Assembly (NCBI GenBank): GCA_015501585.1
Contig: JADNRY010001136.1
Coordinates: 1 to 16,514, forward strand
Direction of reading: 5' to 3'
DNA length: 16,514 nt
Origin: Rhodocollybia butyracea
Lineage: Eukaryota; Basidiomycota; Agaricomycetes; Agaricales; Omphalotaceae
Part shown: piece by piece, positions 7,958-16,267 of the stretch
Numbering within the stretch: position 1 is the stretch's first letter
Layout of the letters: each line of letters opens with the position of its first letter
The notes under the pieces: generated by a model
What the model was told of the DNA's origin: nothing
Seen by the model: the letters and a program-made list of their open reading frames with translations, nothing else
The model's database searches: none
Translations under genes and position numbers: made by a program

Positions 7958-9763
7958 CGTGTAGGTATGCGAAAGGTGCTATAAAACAACCTAACAAAAA
8001 CACTACCGCACCTAACCAGACTATCGATATGTAAGGGAGCGAGGGCGGGTTGTCAGAGATTCCCCGAGGGAAAGCTTTGTAATATCGGATGTACGCGCGC
8101 GACTGCTCCAGGTTCAAGACTGTAGCGCTAACGTGGGTAACTAAGCTTAGACAACTCTTAGAACTAAGTCGAGAGAAGCCTAGTTGAGGTGTACGAGTGT
8201 ACGAGGGAACCGGGTATGTATGTCCAAATCAATTAACCCAAACCAAAACCAATACAACGAAACTAAGATTCTCCTAGGCAAACTCTGGCTCTAGCTAGAA
8301 TAGTAATCTCGAGGTTTGTCAACAACCCTAGGCAAACTCTGGCACTAGCTGCTGTGACGCCGTAAAGTCCTCGACCAAACTCTGGGCCAAGCTACGATAT
8401 TGTGAGTGAACTTAATCACTAGGAACTCGTACCACAATCTTAGTGGCTCGTCTAACTTCGTGAAGAAGTCAACTAAGGAACCCTCACTCTGGAGCCGAAT
8501 AATCCCTTACTAGAAAGCCGTCCCCTCTAAGGAAGCAACTAGATTTGAGTTGATCTGGAGTTCGAGAGAACTCTACACACTTAAATTCGATCAAGATATA
8601 AATGGGCTTTGCGAAGCGCGTGAAGTTTATTACTTTCTTAAGATAACCAAGTCAGGAGGCGTCACGCTACTGATCCCGTGGGGACGTTCTACGGAGCACT
8701 GGTCTTAGCGGTCAAGTCGAGGGCAAGAAACTTGTCTTATTGAATAAATATATCTGGCTTATATACTGAGTAGAGAGAGTTTAATACGAAAAATAGATGA
8801 AACAGACACGGAGAGAGACGGAAAGAGAGTGGAACAGAGGAATCTGGCTCGGAAAGGAAACTCCAGCCTATATATGGTACACACGATAAAGAAATAGTCC
8901 ATTCTTGGGTATATATTAGAGGTAAAATATGATTTCGTGAGGATTAACATAGTTTTAGAGTGTTTTGATCCGAGCGAGGTTTCTCCGATTACTCCACAAT
9001 TCTCCGGGGTCAGGAGTACCTTTACGCTTCATGATCACTCGCCGCCCGGTTTCCCTTGGGTGAGTTTCATTCTATTCCTCGGATAGTTCTGTCCATCCTG
9101 AGTGTGATTAACATTCTCTCGAGAAGACCTGTTATCTAGCTTTCCAACGACACCACTTATGATAATCTCGAGCAACTGCGCTGAGTATGTACAAGTGATT
9201 CCCGATAGTCGGCTTTAACGGATAAGACCTTCCGTGTATGATTTCTAAGATCAAATGTTTCGATTTGCCAAGGCTATCCCGGCGCGTAGCTTTCCGTAGG
9301 TCCGCTAAGCATGTTTCTACCGTCCTCACGGTCGCGACCGGTGCCGCGAATAGACCTCTACGGTTTCCCTCGGGATTGTTCTGGTCCATTGTTACGGACT
9401 GTAAAGTCCACATCTTAACATAGCTCGTTGGGGGTCTTAGTGCGAGGGATGCCTTCCCTCATAATTCCTTCCCTCGAGTAACGCGTTGGCTTAGTACTTA
9501 TCCCGCTTCGAGATGTCCTGTAGTTTAGAGAGTATACACTCTTGGGTATAACTAGATTGACCGTCTAGCGTCACATCTCCGGGCAGCCCAGGTATCCTCG
9601 CTAGCTTGGCTCTAGGCTACGCTTGTGGGCGTACCTTCACGGCTCGCTGAGTATTATTGTTAAGTTCTTTGCCTCGGCAACAGCTATCACGCTCGGGCTC
9701 CGTATAACTCTCTTATTGCATTGTATAACACGTACAAAGTGTCAAAATGTACGGTTACACGCC
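7958..9763. other. Long non-coding stretch right of the copia remnant
   Basis: No supported gene. The open frames are short and unlike any protein I know. Visible structure includes GTGCGGTA at 7938-7945 with its reverse complement at 8004-8011, a three-copy short repeat at 8273-8394, GAGTTC-GAGA-GAACTC at 8558-8573, ACCGT-CCTC-ACGGT at 9319-9332 overlapping the palindrome GGTCGCGACC, and GAGGGA-TGCCT-TCCCTC at 9444-9460. Short inverted repeats of this size are expected by chance in about 2 kb, so individually they are weak. The words CTCGAG, CCTAG and CTTAAG/CTAAG recur. Base composition is closer to the gene region on the right than to the AT-rich left part. Confidence 0.4.
8273..8394 (+). 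repeat. Three-copy spaced repeat CCTAGGCAAACTCTGG
   Basis: Copy 1 starts at 8273 (CCTAGGCAAACTCTGGCTCT then AGCTA), copy 2 at 8327 (CCTAGGCAAACTCTGGCACT then AGCT) and copy 3 at 8370 (CTCGACCAAACTCTGGGCCA then AGCTA). Spacing is 54 and 43 bases. The sequence between copies is not similar, so this is not a simple tandem array. A weaker fourth relative, CACTCTGGAGCC, lies near 8486. Function unknown: repeated protein-binding sites or remnants of a larger repeat are both possible. Confidence 0.6.
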
Positions 9764-9784
9764 TTAGGCCAATTTTAGGCCTAA
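9764..9784. repeat. Inverted repeat 5' of the conserved 18-mer, copy 1
   Basis: TTAGGCC at 9764-9770, a 7-nt spacer, and GGCCTAA at 9778-9784. It sits three bases left of the 18-mer. The second copy of the block also has an inverted repeat in this position (13989-14006), with unrelated sequence. Confidence 0.6.
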
Positions 9785-9787
9785 TAT

Positions 9788-9823
9788 CTCCCCCAAACTA
9801 ATGATCTGACCGTCCCCGGTCAG
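9788..9823 (+). promoter_or_regulatory. Conserved 18-mer plus 7-bp stem-loop, copy 1
   Basis: The 18-mer CTCCCCCAAACTAATGAT (9788-9805) is identical to 14015-14032. It is followed at once by CTGACCG (9806-9812), loop TCCC (9813-9816) and CGGTCAG (9817-9823), a perfect 7-bp stem. In the other copy the stem has a different sequence but still pairs perfectly. The block lies 430 bases before the start codon of the gene at 10253 and well upstream of its TATA-like site. Function is unknown. It could be a control element, an RNA hairpin of an unannotated transcript, or part of a mobile-element boundary. Confidence 0.65.
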
Positions 9824-10195
9824 CCCACCAAGCCTAGGATCGACTCTGCTAGCAATCCCTTTTATGTTCTCGGCATTTAGCATTCTAATTCCTTTCCCGC
9901 GGACTAGTCTGGACGTACTACCCCTAAGTTTAACTGGGATCATTCTCGACGTCGGGCGCTTATGTGAATCAGGTGTCAACAATTGAATTGATCTACAAGA
10001 CAACATATGCCGCGGGCGCCTAGACTCCTGATTGGGGTTCCAATCATTTCCTCGATAACATTTTCTTTTAAGTTTAACGTGTTAAGTCTCCGAGAACTCT
10101 GAAAACGCCTCTATCACATTCGTATTTTGTGATATGTTTGTTTTACGTCTTAAGACAGATGCCGGTCACTTCGGCTACGGCTTCGGGCAATGACC
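9824..10195. other. Upstream region of the 827-residue gene
   Basis: No coding sequence recognised. It contains TATCACA at 10112-10118 paired with TGTGATA at 10128-10134 (7 bp, 9-nt spacer), and GGTCA at 10164-10168 paired with TGACC at 10191-10195, flanking two direct CTTCGG repeats at 10169 and 10181. A near-palindrome at 10211-10226 (GTTGGAAATTTTCAAC) lies between the TATA-like site and the start codon. Confidence 0.4.
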
Positions 10196-10204
10196 TATTA
10201 ATAA
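10196..10204 (+). promoter_or_regulatory. TATA-like site of the 827-residue gene
   Basis: TATTAATAA about 50 bases before the start codon at 10253. The distance is short but plausible for a fungal core promoter with a short leader. The match to a TATA box is only moderate. Confidence 0.3.
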
Positions 10205-10252
10205 GACAATGTTGGAAATTTTCAACAAGTCCCATCATCGTCTCTTACCACC

Positions 10253-13112
10253 ATGCTTGCCGACCGAGAGCAGTGTGACCTTCTTCCCGACTCGCTCGTC
10301 GATATGTACTTGTCCATAACATGTGAAGACGATTCCTCGGACATTCTAGATGACTTTAAAAGCGTACTTCCATCCTTCTATGAACTGGCCAGCCATCTTG
10401 TTGCGAGATTCGACAATGCCGCCGACGCTACGCAAACCAATTCTTTCTTTTTCCAACAACCCGGGGGTCTTGGTTTCGACAAAAGGGACGTCCCCTCGGC
10501 TTATTCTGCACGGATGATATGGGCCTGTGCTACTGCTGTTCAGCAACGCTTTAACCCTCAACTCTTCGAGGCAGCCAAGGACCCCGAGTGGACTCCGTCT
10601 TTGCCCAAGGCTAAAGAATACCGTACCAGTTTTATTGCTCTCGCTAATCGACTGGTAAGCCCCCTTTTTGTCCTTTATTAACGTATTATCTTATGTTATG
10701 ATAGAAATTCCTCCGTACCCATGTTGTGGGACGTAAGAATGTTCCTTTAATTATCGAAGGCATTTTTGCTGCTGCCCAACGCCTTTCCGCCGCTGTCCGA
10801 AGTGCTTTACAGCTCAACGACACGGAACCAAGCTGGTACTTGGATGGGGCTCTTATTGACCGGATCCTGGTACGTGGCTCGCCCTAACTTTATCTTTTCT
10901 TTTTATTAACTTTTCCTAGGCAAGCGCCCTCCATCGCGGACAGACACCCGACCTTCCCATTCCTCTCCCTTTTGACCAGGGATGTCGTGAATCGGCGTGG
11001 TTATTAACTCAAGGTGACCTCCACTTTAGTCGGCTGGACACCGGTGAACCTACCGACGAGGAGGAGGAGGAAGAAGCCTCAGATGAAGACGGTCCTTCCG
11101 AGGACAGGGCATCGCCTTACGAGGCTATTTCCGTGAACTCAGAGGTACCTTTTCCCCGTTTTATTTATATCGTTATCCTTTTAACTTTTAATATTTCTTT
11201 TTAGGACTCCTCGGAATCCCGCAAGATCCCTCGTCATTCTACTCGCAGTGCTACAGTCGCCAAGAAGACGTCGTCTAAACCTCCACTTCCCTCAAAGGCT
11301 GAGGTCAAAGTGAAAGCTGAGCCCAAGGCTAAACCAGCGACTGTCACATCTAAATTGGCAACTAGTTCGGCGACCAGACCTTCGATGACCTCGAAGGCTC
11401 TGAAAGCAAAAGGTCCGGCGAGAGGGAGCAATGCTTCAGTCTCGACTAAAGGAAAGGATAGGATAGTAGAGCCGAAAGGCAAAGGCAAAGGCAAAGAGGG
11501 GGACCCCTCCGTGATCACCGTGAGTTCCTACTCTCCTTTCTCTTTTCCCGGATTCTGACTGTCTCATTTTTCCTAGCCCAAACTGAAACGCAAACGTCAG
11601 AATGAGCCCACGGAAGAAATCGAGGCTGCATCCCTTCCTGTCCCTCGTCCCGCTCCTAAACTCAAGACTGTCAAGAAGTCCAATCCGGTTGTCGAGATCC
11701 CCGTTCCCGTGGCTTCCAGTTCTAAGATCAAGGGGGCCCCACTTGCGGAGTCTTCTCGTGAGCCTACACCTGTGCATACTCCGCCCGAGAACTTGGTTTT
11801 CCTTGTTCCCGAGGGAGATGTGGGAAACGTTGACCTCGACAACATCTTCAAGAGACTCGCTGCACAATCATCCAAAGAGTTTGCAAAGAGTGGATCTCGA
11901 GAATACCGCACCGTGATTGTTCGTTTCGAGCGTGATGCCATGGATCTGCCGTCTTTTGACGAGATTGTCCCCAAGGGGACCCAAGTAAGTTCTATTCCGT
12001 TTTTCTCTACCCTTCAAGACTAACGCTTCGGCCTTTTTATTGCAGAAGCCAAAGGAACTCTTTAAGGCTGAGCTCACTTGGGGCCTTACTCCTGAGTTAG
12101 ATGCCTTCAAGGATCTTCCTGCACTCAGCACGGGCGATCACCAAATGTCTTGGTTGGACTTTGTCCGAGCGAACCGCGCATTGTGTCGAGTAAGTTTTCA
12201 GTTTATCGATAATTTAGATTTTAACATGATTTTCAGACTCCGGCTGTTATCCGTGAGAACCCTTGCATCCAGTGTGGCGGTCGCCGTACCAAGGGTACCA
12301 AGGGAGAGGATAAGCAGGATAAGCCGGACTGCTCGTATGCCTGTGACGAACACGGTAACCGTAAGTATGGGACTGGATGTCCAAACTGTGCTACGTCGCA
12401 CCAACCTTGTTCAGACACCTTTCGTGTGCCGGAACTAGTCGAGGTGCTCAACAATACGTACAAGTCGGCAGAGAACGCACCGATTAGTGAGTACTAATTA
12501 ATGCTTCCTGACTTCCTACTAACTAACATTATCATAGACGTGGCCCGGCAAGTCAGCACTGTCCTTCGTATTCGCGAGGCTTATGACGCTGCCATCGAGA
12601 CCCGCAACCAACTCAACCGCACGGTCGAGAAGCTGTTTACCTCTCTGCAGAGCGAAGTTCAGGAGCTCCGTCACATTGGCAAGGACCCGCTCGTTTTCGT
12701 GGAATCCTATGTTCCAACATTCCCCGAGAACCAGTTGGACCTCACGCACTGGAGCTTTTTGTGCTCCTTCATGGGATGGGACTCGGACTTCCGTTTCAAG
12801 ACTAATGAACGGTATGAACAGTTCCTTAGCAAGAACATCCGAGTCGCCGTTGTTCCAGCGCCCGATGAGTCTGTTCCCGAGGATACGCTCGAAGTCCCTC
12901 CGGCTACTACTCCTCCTCTGGACTCTCCAACTCGTTCAACAACCAGTCTTCCAGTGGAAGATTCGGTCATTCTTTCTCCAGGGAGTCCTCGAGGTGAACA
13001 GTCGCCGGTCATGGTTAGTCCTCGCGGGAGTCCTCGTTCTCTTCGTACGTCGTCTGGCGGTGACCGGGATGAAGCCCAGGACGAACTTATGGAGGGAGTT
13101 GAGACATCGTAA
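10253..13112 (+). CDS. Eight-exon gene, 827-residue protein with an eight-cysteine cluster
   Basis: Family not recognised. Exons: 10253-10654, 10705-10869, 10920-11144, 11205-11519, 11577-11984, 12046-12189, 12237-12486, 12538-13112. The seven introns are 47-61 nt, begin GTAAGC, GTACGT, GTACCT, GTGAGT, GTAAGT, GTAAGT and GTGAGT, end in TAG or CAG, and carry branch-like CTAAC or TTAAC sites. All junctions keep the frame: six phase 0, the last phase 1. The ATG has a good context (CCACCATG). Residues 1-225 are an ordered, mostly helical-looking region. Residues 232-251 are very acidic. Residues 265-369 are Lys/Ala/Pro-rich with a KGKGKGK run, and KLKRKR at 371-376 looks like a nuclear signal. 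A cysteine cluster follows: C552, C563-x2-C566, C585-x3-C589, C601-x2-C604-x6-C611, enough for two zinc ions. A coiled-coil-like helix spans about 643-683, and a Ser/Pro-rich tail about 735-827. A nuclear, possibly nucleic-acid-binding role is inference only. Confidence 0.85.
11475..11496 (+). repeat. AAAGGC microsatellite within exon 4
   Basis: The hexamer AAAGGC is repeated a little over three and a half times in the fourth exon of the 827-residue gene. It encodes the alternating Lys-Gly run. Such a tract can change length by slippage in steps of two residues without breaking the frame. Confidence 0.75.
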
Positions 13113-13988
13113 GATGCCAAGATCACTCCTCCTAAGTTTGTGGTCTTCTCGGGTCTGGGTCTGCCGTGGGCATTGCTGTTCGTCCTCGGACGTTAAATAA
13201 TTTTTCTTTTTATATTGTGTTTTGTTGCTCGCCCCTCGCATGGGGATTTCTCTATTGTCTCCCCTCTCTGGGGCAGTATCGTAGTATTCTTTAGGTATAT
13301 AGGCACCTTTAGAATATAGTAGACTAAAGCCTATAAAATAACAAGACCTTCGGGTCAAACGTGTACCTATCATACTCGAGTGACTTTCCTAAGTCTTAAG
13401 TTTTCATAAGTTGAATTCTCGGGAAGGCTTTCAGCGCGATCGCCTATTCTCGAGAGTTTTGTTATAATAGCATAAGTTTTTCCTTGAGTACCGTACCAGC
13501 TCTGTGTAGCATGTTAGAGTATACTCGCGGAAAGCTTTTTATGACTCGAATTCCCGCCCTTGGGAACCTATATGGTTCGTTAACGGTGTAATCAAGTCTT
13601 CGAGGGAAAGCCTAGAGAAGACTTATCATCCCTAAGTAAGCTGGGTGTGATGCAATCTTTCCCTAGATATTGACATTCTTTCAATACAACATCCAATCTT
13701 GGATCAGGTCCTGTTTAGGGCATAGTGATGACCGTCAAAATGAAATCCATTGATGCTCAATATTATGGGTGTAAGGTTTTTCCTAGCGTTTTTGTTTTCC
13801 GGAGAATTATCGCAGTGAGGTACCTGCGTTAGGTTTCCCCGTGCCGCTTCTAATACTCTTTAAGCGTTCGCTTTATGTTTTGCCTAGTGTTCTCCCTTTT
13901 GTTGAGCAATGTTATGGTTCCTATTTTGGTCATAGATGTCGTTGAATAAATTCAAAATTCTCCTCGTGATGGTGGACTGCCTGGAGCT
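13113..13988. other. Intergenic region between the two multi-exon genes
   Basis: No coding sequence recognised. Close to the 3' end of the first gene are TTAAATAAT at about 13193, which could help 3'-end formation, and two C4/G4 hairpins at 13232-13245 and 13261-13273. GACC-TTCG-GGTC at 13345-13356 would form a UUCG tetraloop in RNA. AAGTCTTC at 13594-13601 pairs exactly with GAAGACTT at 13617-13624 (8 bp, 15-nt spacer). The words GGAAAGCCT and GGAAGGCTT recur, echoing the region around 8057-8180. Confidence 0.45.
13594..13624. repeat. 8-bp inverted repeat
   Basis: AAGTCTTC and GAAGACTT separated by 15 bases (GAGGGAAAGCCTAGA). This is the longest perfect short inverted repeat I found between the two genes. 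Its role is unknown, and at this length chance cannot be excluded. Confidence 0.5.
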
Positions 13989-14006
13989 ATGGTGTCTTGG
14001 CACCAT
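13989..14006. repeat. Inverted repeat 5' of the conserved 18-mer, copy 2
   Basis: ATGGTG at 13989-13994 and CACCAT at 14001-14006. As RNA the stem would extend by one U-G pair around a CTTG loop. It lies eight bases left of the 18-mer, in the same place as TTAGGCC/GGCCTAA in copy 1, but the sequence is unrelated. Confidence 0.6.
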
Positions 14007-14014
14007 GCGCTTCC

Positions 14015-14051
14015 CTCCCCCAAACTAATGATATCAACTGTCCTCAGTTGA
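14015..14051 (+). promoter_or_regulatory. Conserved 18-mer plus 7-bp stem-loop, copy 2
   Basis: CTCCCCCAAACTAATGAT at 14015-14032 is identical to copy 1. After one extra base (A) come TCAACTG (14034-14040), loop TCCT (14041-14044) and CAGTTGA (14045-14051). Compared with copy 1, four of the seven base pairs are replaced on both sides (C-G to T-A, T-A to C-G, G-C to A-T, C-G to T-A), so pairing rather than sequence is kept. The block ends about 60 bases before the TATA box of the gene at 14189, so it would lie outside that gene's mRNA. Confidence 0.7.
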
Positions 14052-14112
14052 GCACTTGGGTTTCAGAACGCGCCGGGGACCCGTAGGACTCCGTCGCTCT
14101 AAGACATTAACC

Positions 14113-14119
14113 TATAAAA
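14113..14119 (+). promoter_or_regulatory. TATA box of the 446-residue gene
   Basis: TATAAAA 70 bases before the start codon at 14189, with a C/T/A-rich leader downstream (TTCCTCGAACTACAAG). Position and sequence fit a Pol II core promoter. Confidence 0.6.
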
Positions 14120-14188
14120 GCGTCCGCGAAAAACATTTCAAGACCCAGTTCTCAGAAAACTTTTCCTCGAACTACAAGTCTCTCTACA

Positions 14189-15822
14189 ATGTCTTCCAAG
14201 AACACCCAAAATACCGATGACAAACCGCAGTTCATGAAGAATACTATGGAAGCCATCGTCGCCTCCACCAGAACACTCAAAGAGGCTACCAGTCGGCTCC
14301 GTGATGCAATCGAGTACGTCGAGGATCAGACGCTCCTTCAGGCAGAGGTTCTTAGTACTGTACAAAAGCACGTCGATCTTCTTGTGAGCCTCTTTTCGCC
14401 TTTTCCACGGGAGCCTGACCTTGATATCCTGCCTCCATAGACCACGTCTTTTCATAAGGAGAAAGTACTCAAATTCCCCGCGAACGTTGGTGTCCTTGAA
14501 CAAGGACATGATCTCCTTCTCCGCGCGATGAAGATCTGTCCCAGCGCTAAGACTGCTCATTCTGCGACTGCTGTGCGCCTCGGCAATTTCATCAACGAGC
14601 TCAACCTTGCGCTGGTAAGCCCGGTTTAGCATATCCGAGAACAAACACTTATAGATACCGACCCAGGCGGCGTCGAAGAAGGTTTCCTCGGGGGTCACTG
14701 GTACTACAGGGCCGGGCCCTTTCACCACTACCCGCGGTAAGCCTCCTCGCTATGCTACCATCCTGGACTACTGTCTTTCGTCTAAACACGATGTAGTAGG
14801 GGCTTCCAGTGCTGCCAACGATGACAAGACCACCGATTATGCGGCAAAATCCGCCGCTCTTTCTACCATCTCGTTCTCCAAGGAGTCCAAAGAACCCTCG
14901 AAGTCGACTAAAAGCTCTAGTAGCTCTAAAGGTACCATTCTCATCGACGACGAGGATGAACCCATGGAGGAAGATCATCCCGCTACGCAGATCGCATTTG
15001 TAAGTTCTCTTTTCTTAACATATATTATAAAATCCATGAAGCGTGCGCCTGTACGGATCCCACGATAACTGTGCTGAAGGAACCGTAGGGTTACCATTCA
15101 CGCTCGGGCTTGCCTCTCCCAAAAGGACCATTTGGCTCTCGGGCTTGGAATCAACGAGCGGTCGTACTGACTAAAGAGTTCCAGGATCCCCCGGAAATTA
15201 CTGACGCGCTGGCTCGCGCTCAGGCTTCGAGGAAGAAGACCCGAGAGTCTAGGAAGTCCTCGAAGGCCAAGGTACTTAGATCCTTTCCTCGGGCCCTGTA
15301 AACACTTTGGCTGACGTCTCCACATAGGCTTCCGGTGAAGTGAGTACTTCATCACTTAAGAGGAAAGTCGAGGAAACGCCGGTTGCCAATGAAGCGGCCA
15401 GTCTTGTCAATGAGTACGGAAAGCGCATGCGTTTCGACGCTGAACTCATTGATAGCTCTCCCGAGGATGCTGGTGAGTATTTATAACGTGTTTTAACAAA
15501 TCCGGCTTACATCTGTTGCGCAGTTACCCGTGCGCGACGCGAATGCGTTGTGGCCAAGCAATTCCTTGCTTCTTTGACCGGCCAATTTGGCGAACTCGAC
15601 TTTGCCTCGATGACCGATACCAATCTCAATGTTCTCTTGAATATTCATAGGAACGAGTATCTCGGGAACCTGAGCAAGACCCAGGTCTTTTACGCTCGTG
15701 CTCTCCAAGCTCAGAAAGTCACAGACAGCTTGGTCCACCTTTTGAAGTTCAGAGAGGACTCAGAAATGGTAGAAGGTGTACGTCAACTTTCCCTTGAACA
15801 TCGTCAGACAAGCGGGCGTTAA
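14189..15822 (+). CDS. Six-exon gene, 446-residue probably nuclear protein
   Basis: Family not recognised. Exons: 14189-14383, 14441-14614, 14655-14999, 15089-15271, 15328-15472, 15524-15822. Introns are 57, 40, 89, 56 and 51 nt with donors GTGAGC, GTAAGC, GTAAGT, GTACTT and GTGAGT and TAG or CAG acceptors. All junctions keep the frame: four phase 0, the last phase 1, the same pattern as the gene at 10253. Residues 15-65 form a charged amphipathic helix suited to self-association. The middle (about 165-215) is Ser/Lys-rich. TILIDDEDE at 217-225 has the hydrophobic-then-acidic shape of a SUMO-interacting motif. A basic patch lies at 285-299 (ASRKKTRESRKSSK region), and LKRKVEE at 309-315 looks like a nuclear signal. 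The last exon (349-446) is helical with no low complexity. No enzyme motif, cysteine cluster or membrane segment is visible. A TATA box and the conserved block lie upstream. The nuclear location is inferred. Confidence 0.85.
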
Positions 15823-16267
15823 TCCACTATGCCTTCAGTGAGCATTGGTTGTTGTGAATGTACAGGGATGGAGTGTGCGATGTGTCAATCCTCCCTGTTA
15901 GCATCGTTGGAGTGGTAAATAACTTGTAAGTTTTTCTCTCCGGATACTATATCGTTGTCTGAACCGAGCTTCTAGTCGAATTCTTTAAATAAACTTTCTC
16001 TCGAGAAACCACAGTCTTTACAGTCTCTTTATCTTCTTCGCCTGGTAGCCTGTGAGCTCCGGCAATTCGATTCCAGTACTAGTTAAGCCTATAGTCACTC
16101 GTTTATATCTTTAACATAGGCCTCTGACTATTACAATCTTAAAAGCCCAATAAATCCACGTGTATTGATGATAACACGGAGTTCTCGAGATTAACATAAC
16201 TCCGACACAAAGGTAAGTTTCTTTCCACGGCAAGGAAATGCATAGTGTTATAAATCCCTCGAACACG
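15823..16267. other. Convergent intergenic region
   Basis: No coding sequence recognised. ACAGGGA at 15862-15868 pairs with TCCCTGT at 15892-15898 just beyond the stop codon of the 446-residue gene. GTAAATAAC near 15916 and TTTAAATAAAC near 15985 are AT-rich words of the sort found at fungal 3' ends. The region separates the plus-strand gene from the minus-strand reading frame at the right edge, so it should hold both 3' ends. Confidence 0.4.

Noticed and set aside
7902..8117. Minus-strand 71-codon frame as a complete small gene
   Set aside because: Only its end (AYLHVNTQIPHT) resembles copia integrase. The rest is not copia-like and has no gene context, so it is treated as the decayed edge of the element.
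8101..8125. GGTTCAAGACT resembling a tRNA T-loop
   Set aside because: It does not match the conserved end of the T-arm, and no acceptor or D-arm can be folded around it.
9238..9423. Overlapping short open frames on both strands (9132-9413 minus, 9238-9423 plus)
   Set aside because: No domain, no start context and no continuation through plausible introns. The length is expected by chance in GC-balanced DNA.
8558..9460. High density of short hairpins taken as evidence of an RNA gene
   Set aside because: A rough estimate of chance inverted repeats with 6-7 bp arms and short loops in this length accounts for most of them. Only the two conserved blocks stand out.
9764..10006. Minus-strand 80-codon frame covering the conserved block
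   Set aside because: It overlaps the 18-mer and stem-loop, but in the second copy of the block none of the three minus-strand frames preserves the peptide. Conservation is at the DNA or RNA level, not protein.
12583..13200. Long plus-strand frame of 205 codons overlapping exon 8
   Set aside because: It is a frame shadow of the last exon of the 827-residue gene. That exon's own frame is joined to the upstream cysteine-cluster exon by a proper intron, and the shadow is Arg/Ser/Leu-rich as such shadows are.
14034..14051. Helitron 3' end (hairpin followed at about 10 bases by CTRR)
   Set aside because: On the minus strand the hairpin is followed by CATTAG, not CTRR, and similarity between the two copies continues past that point, so it is not an element end of that type.
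14138..14978. Minus-strand frames of 196 and 109 codons opposite the 446-residue gene
   Set aside because: They lie antisense to exons 1-3, which splice cleanly in frame on the plus strand with a TATA box upstream. No minus-strand start or promoter was seen.
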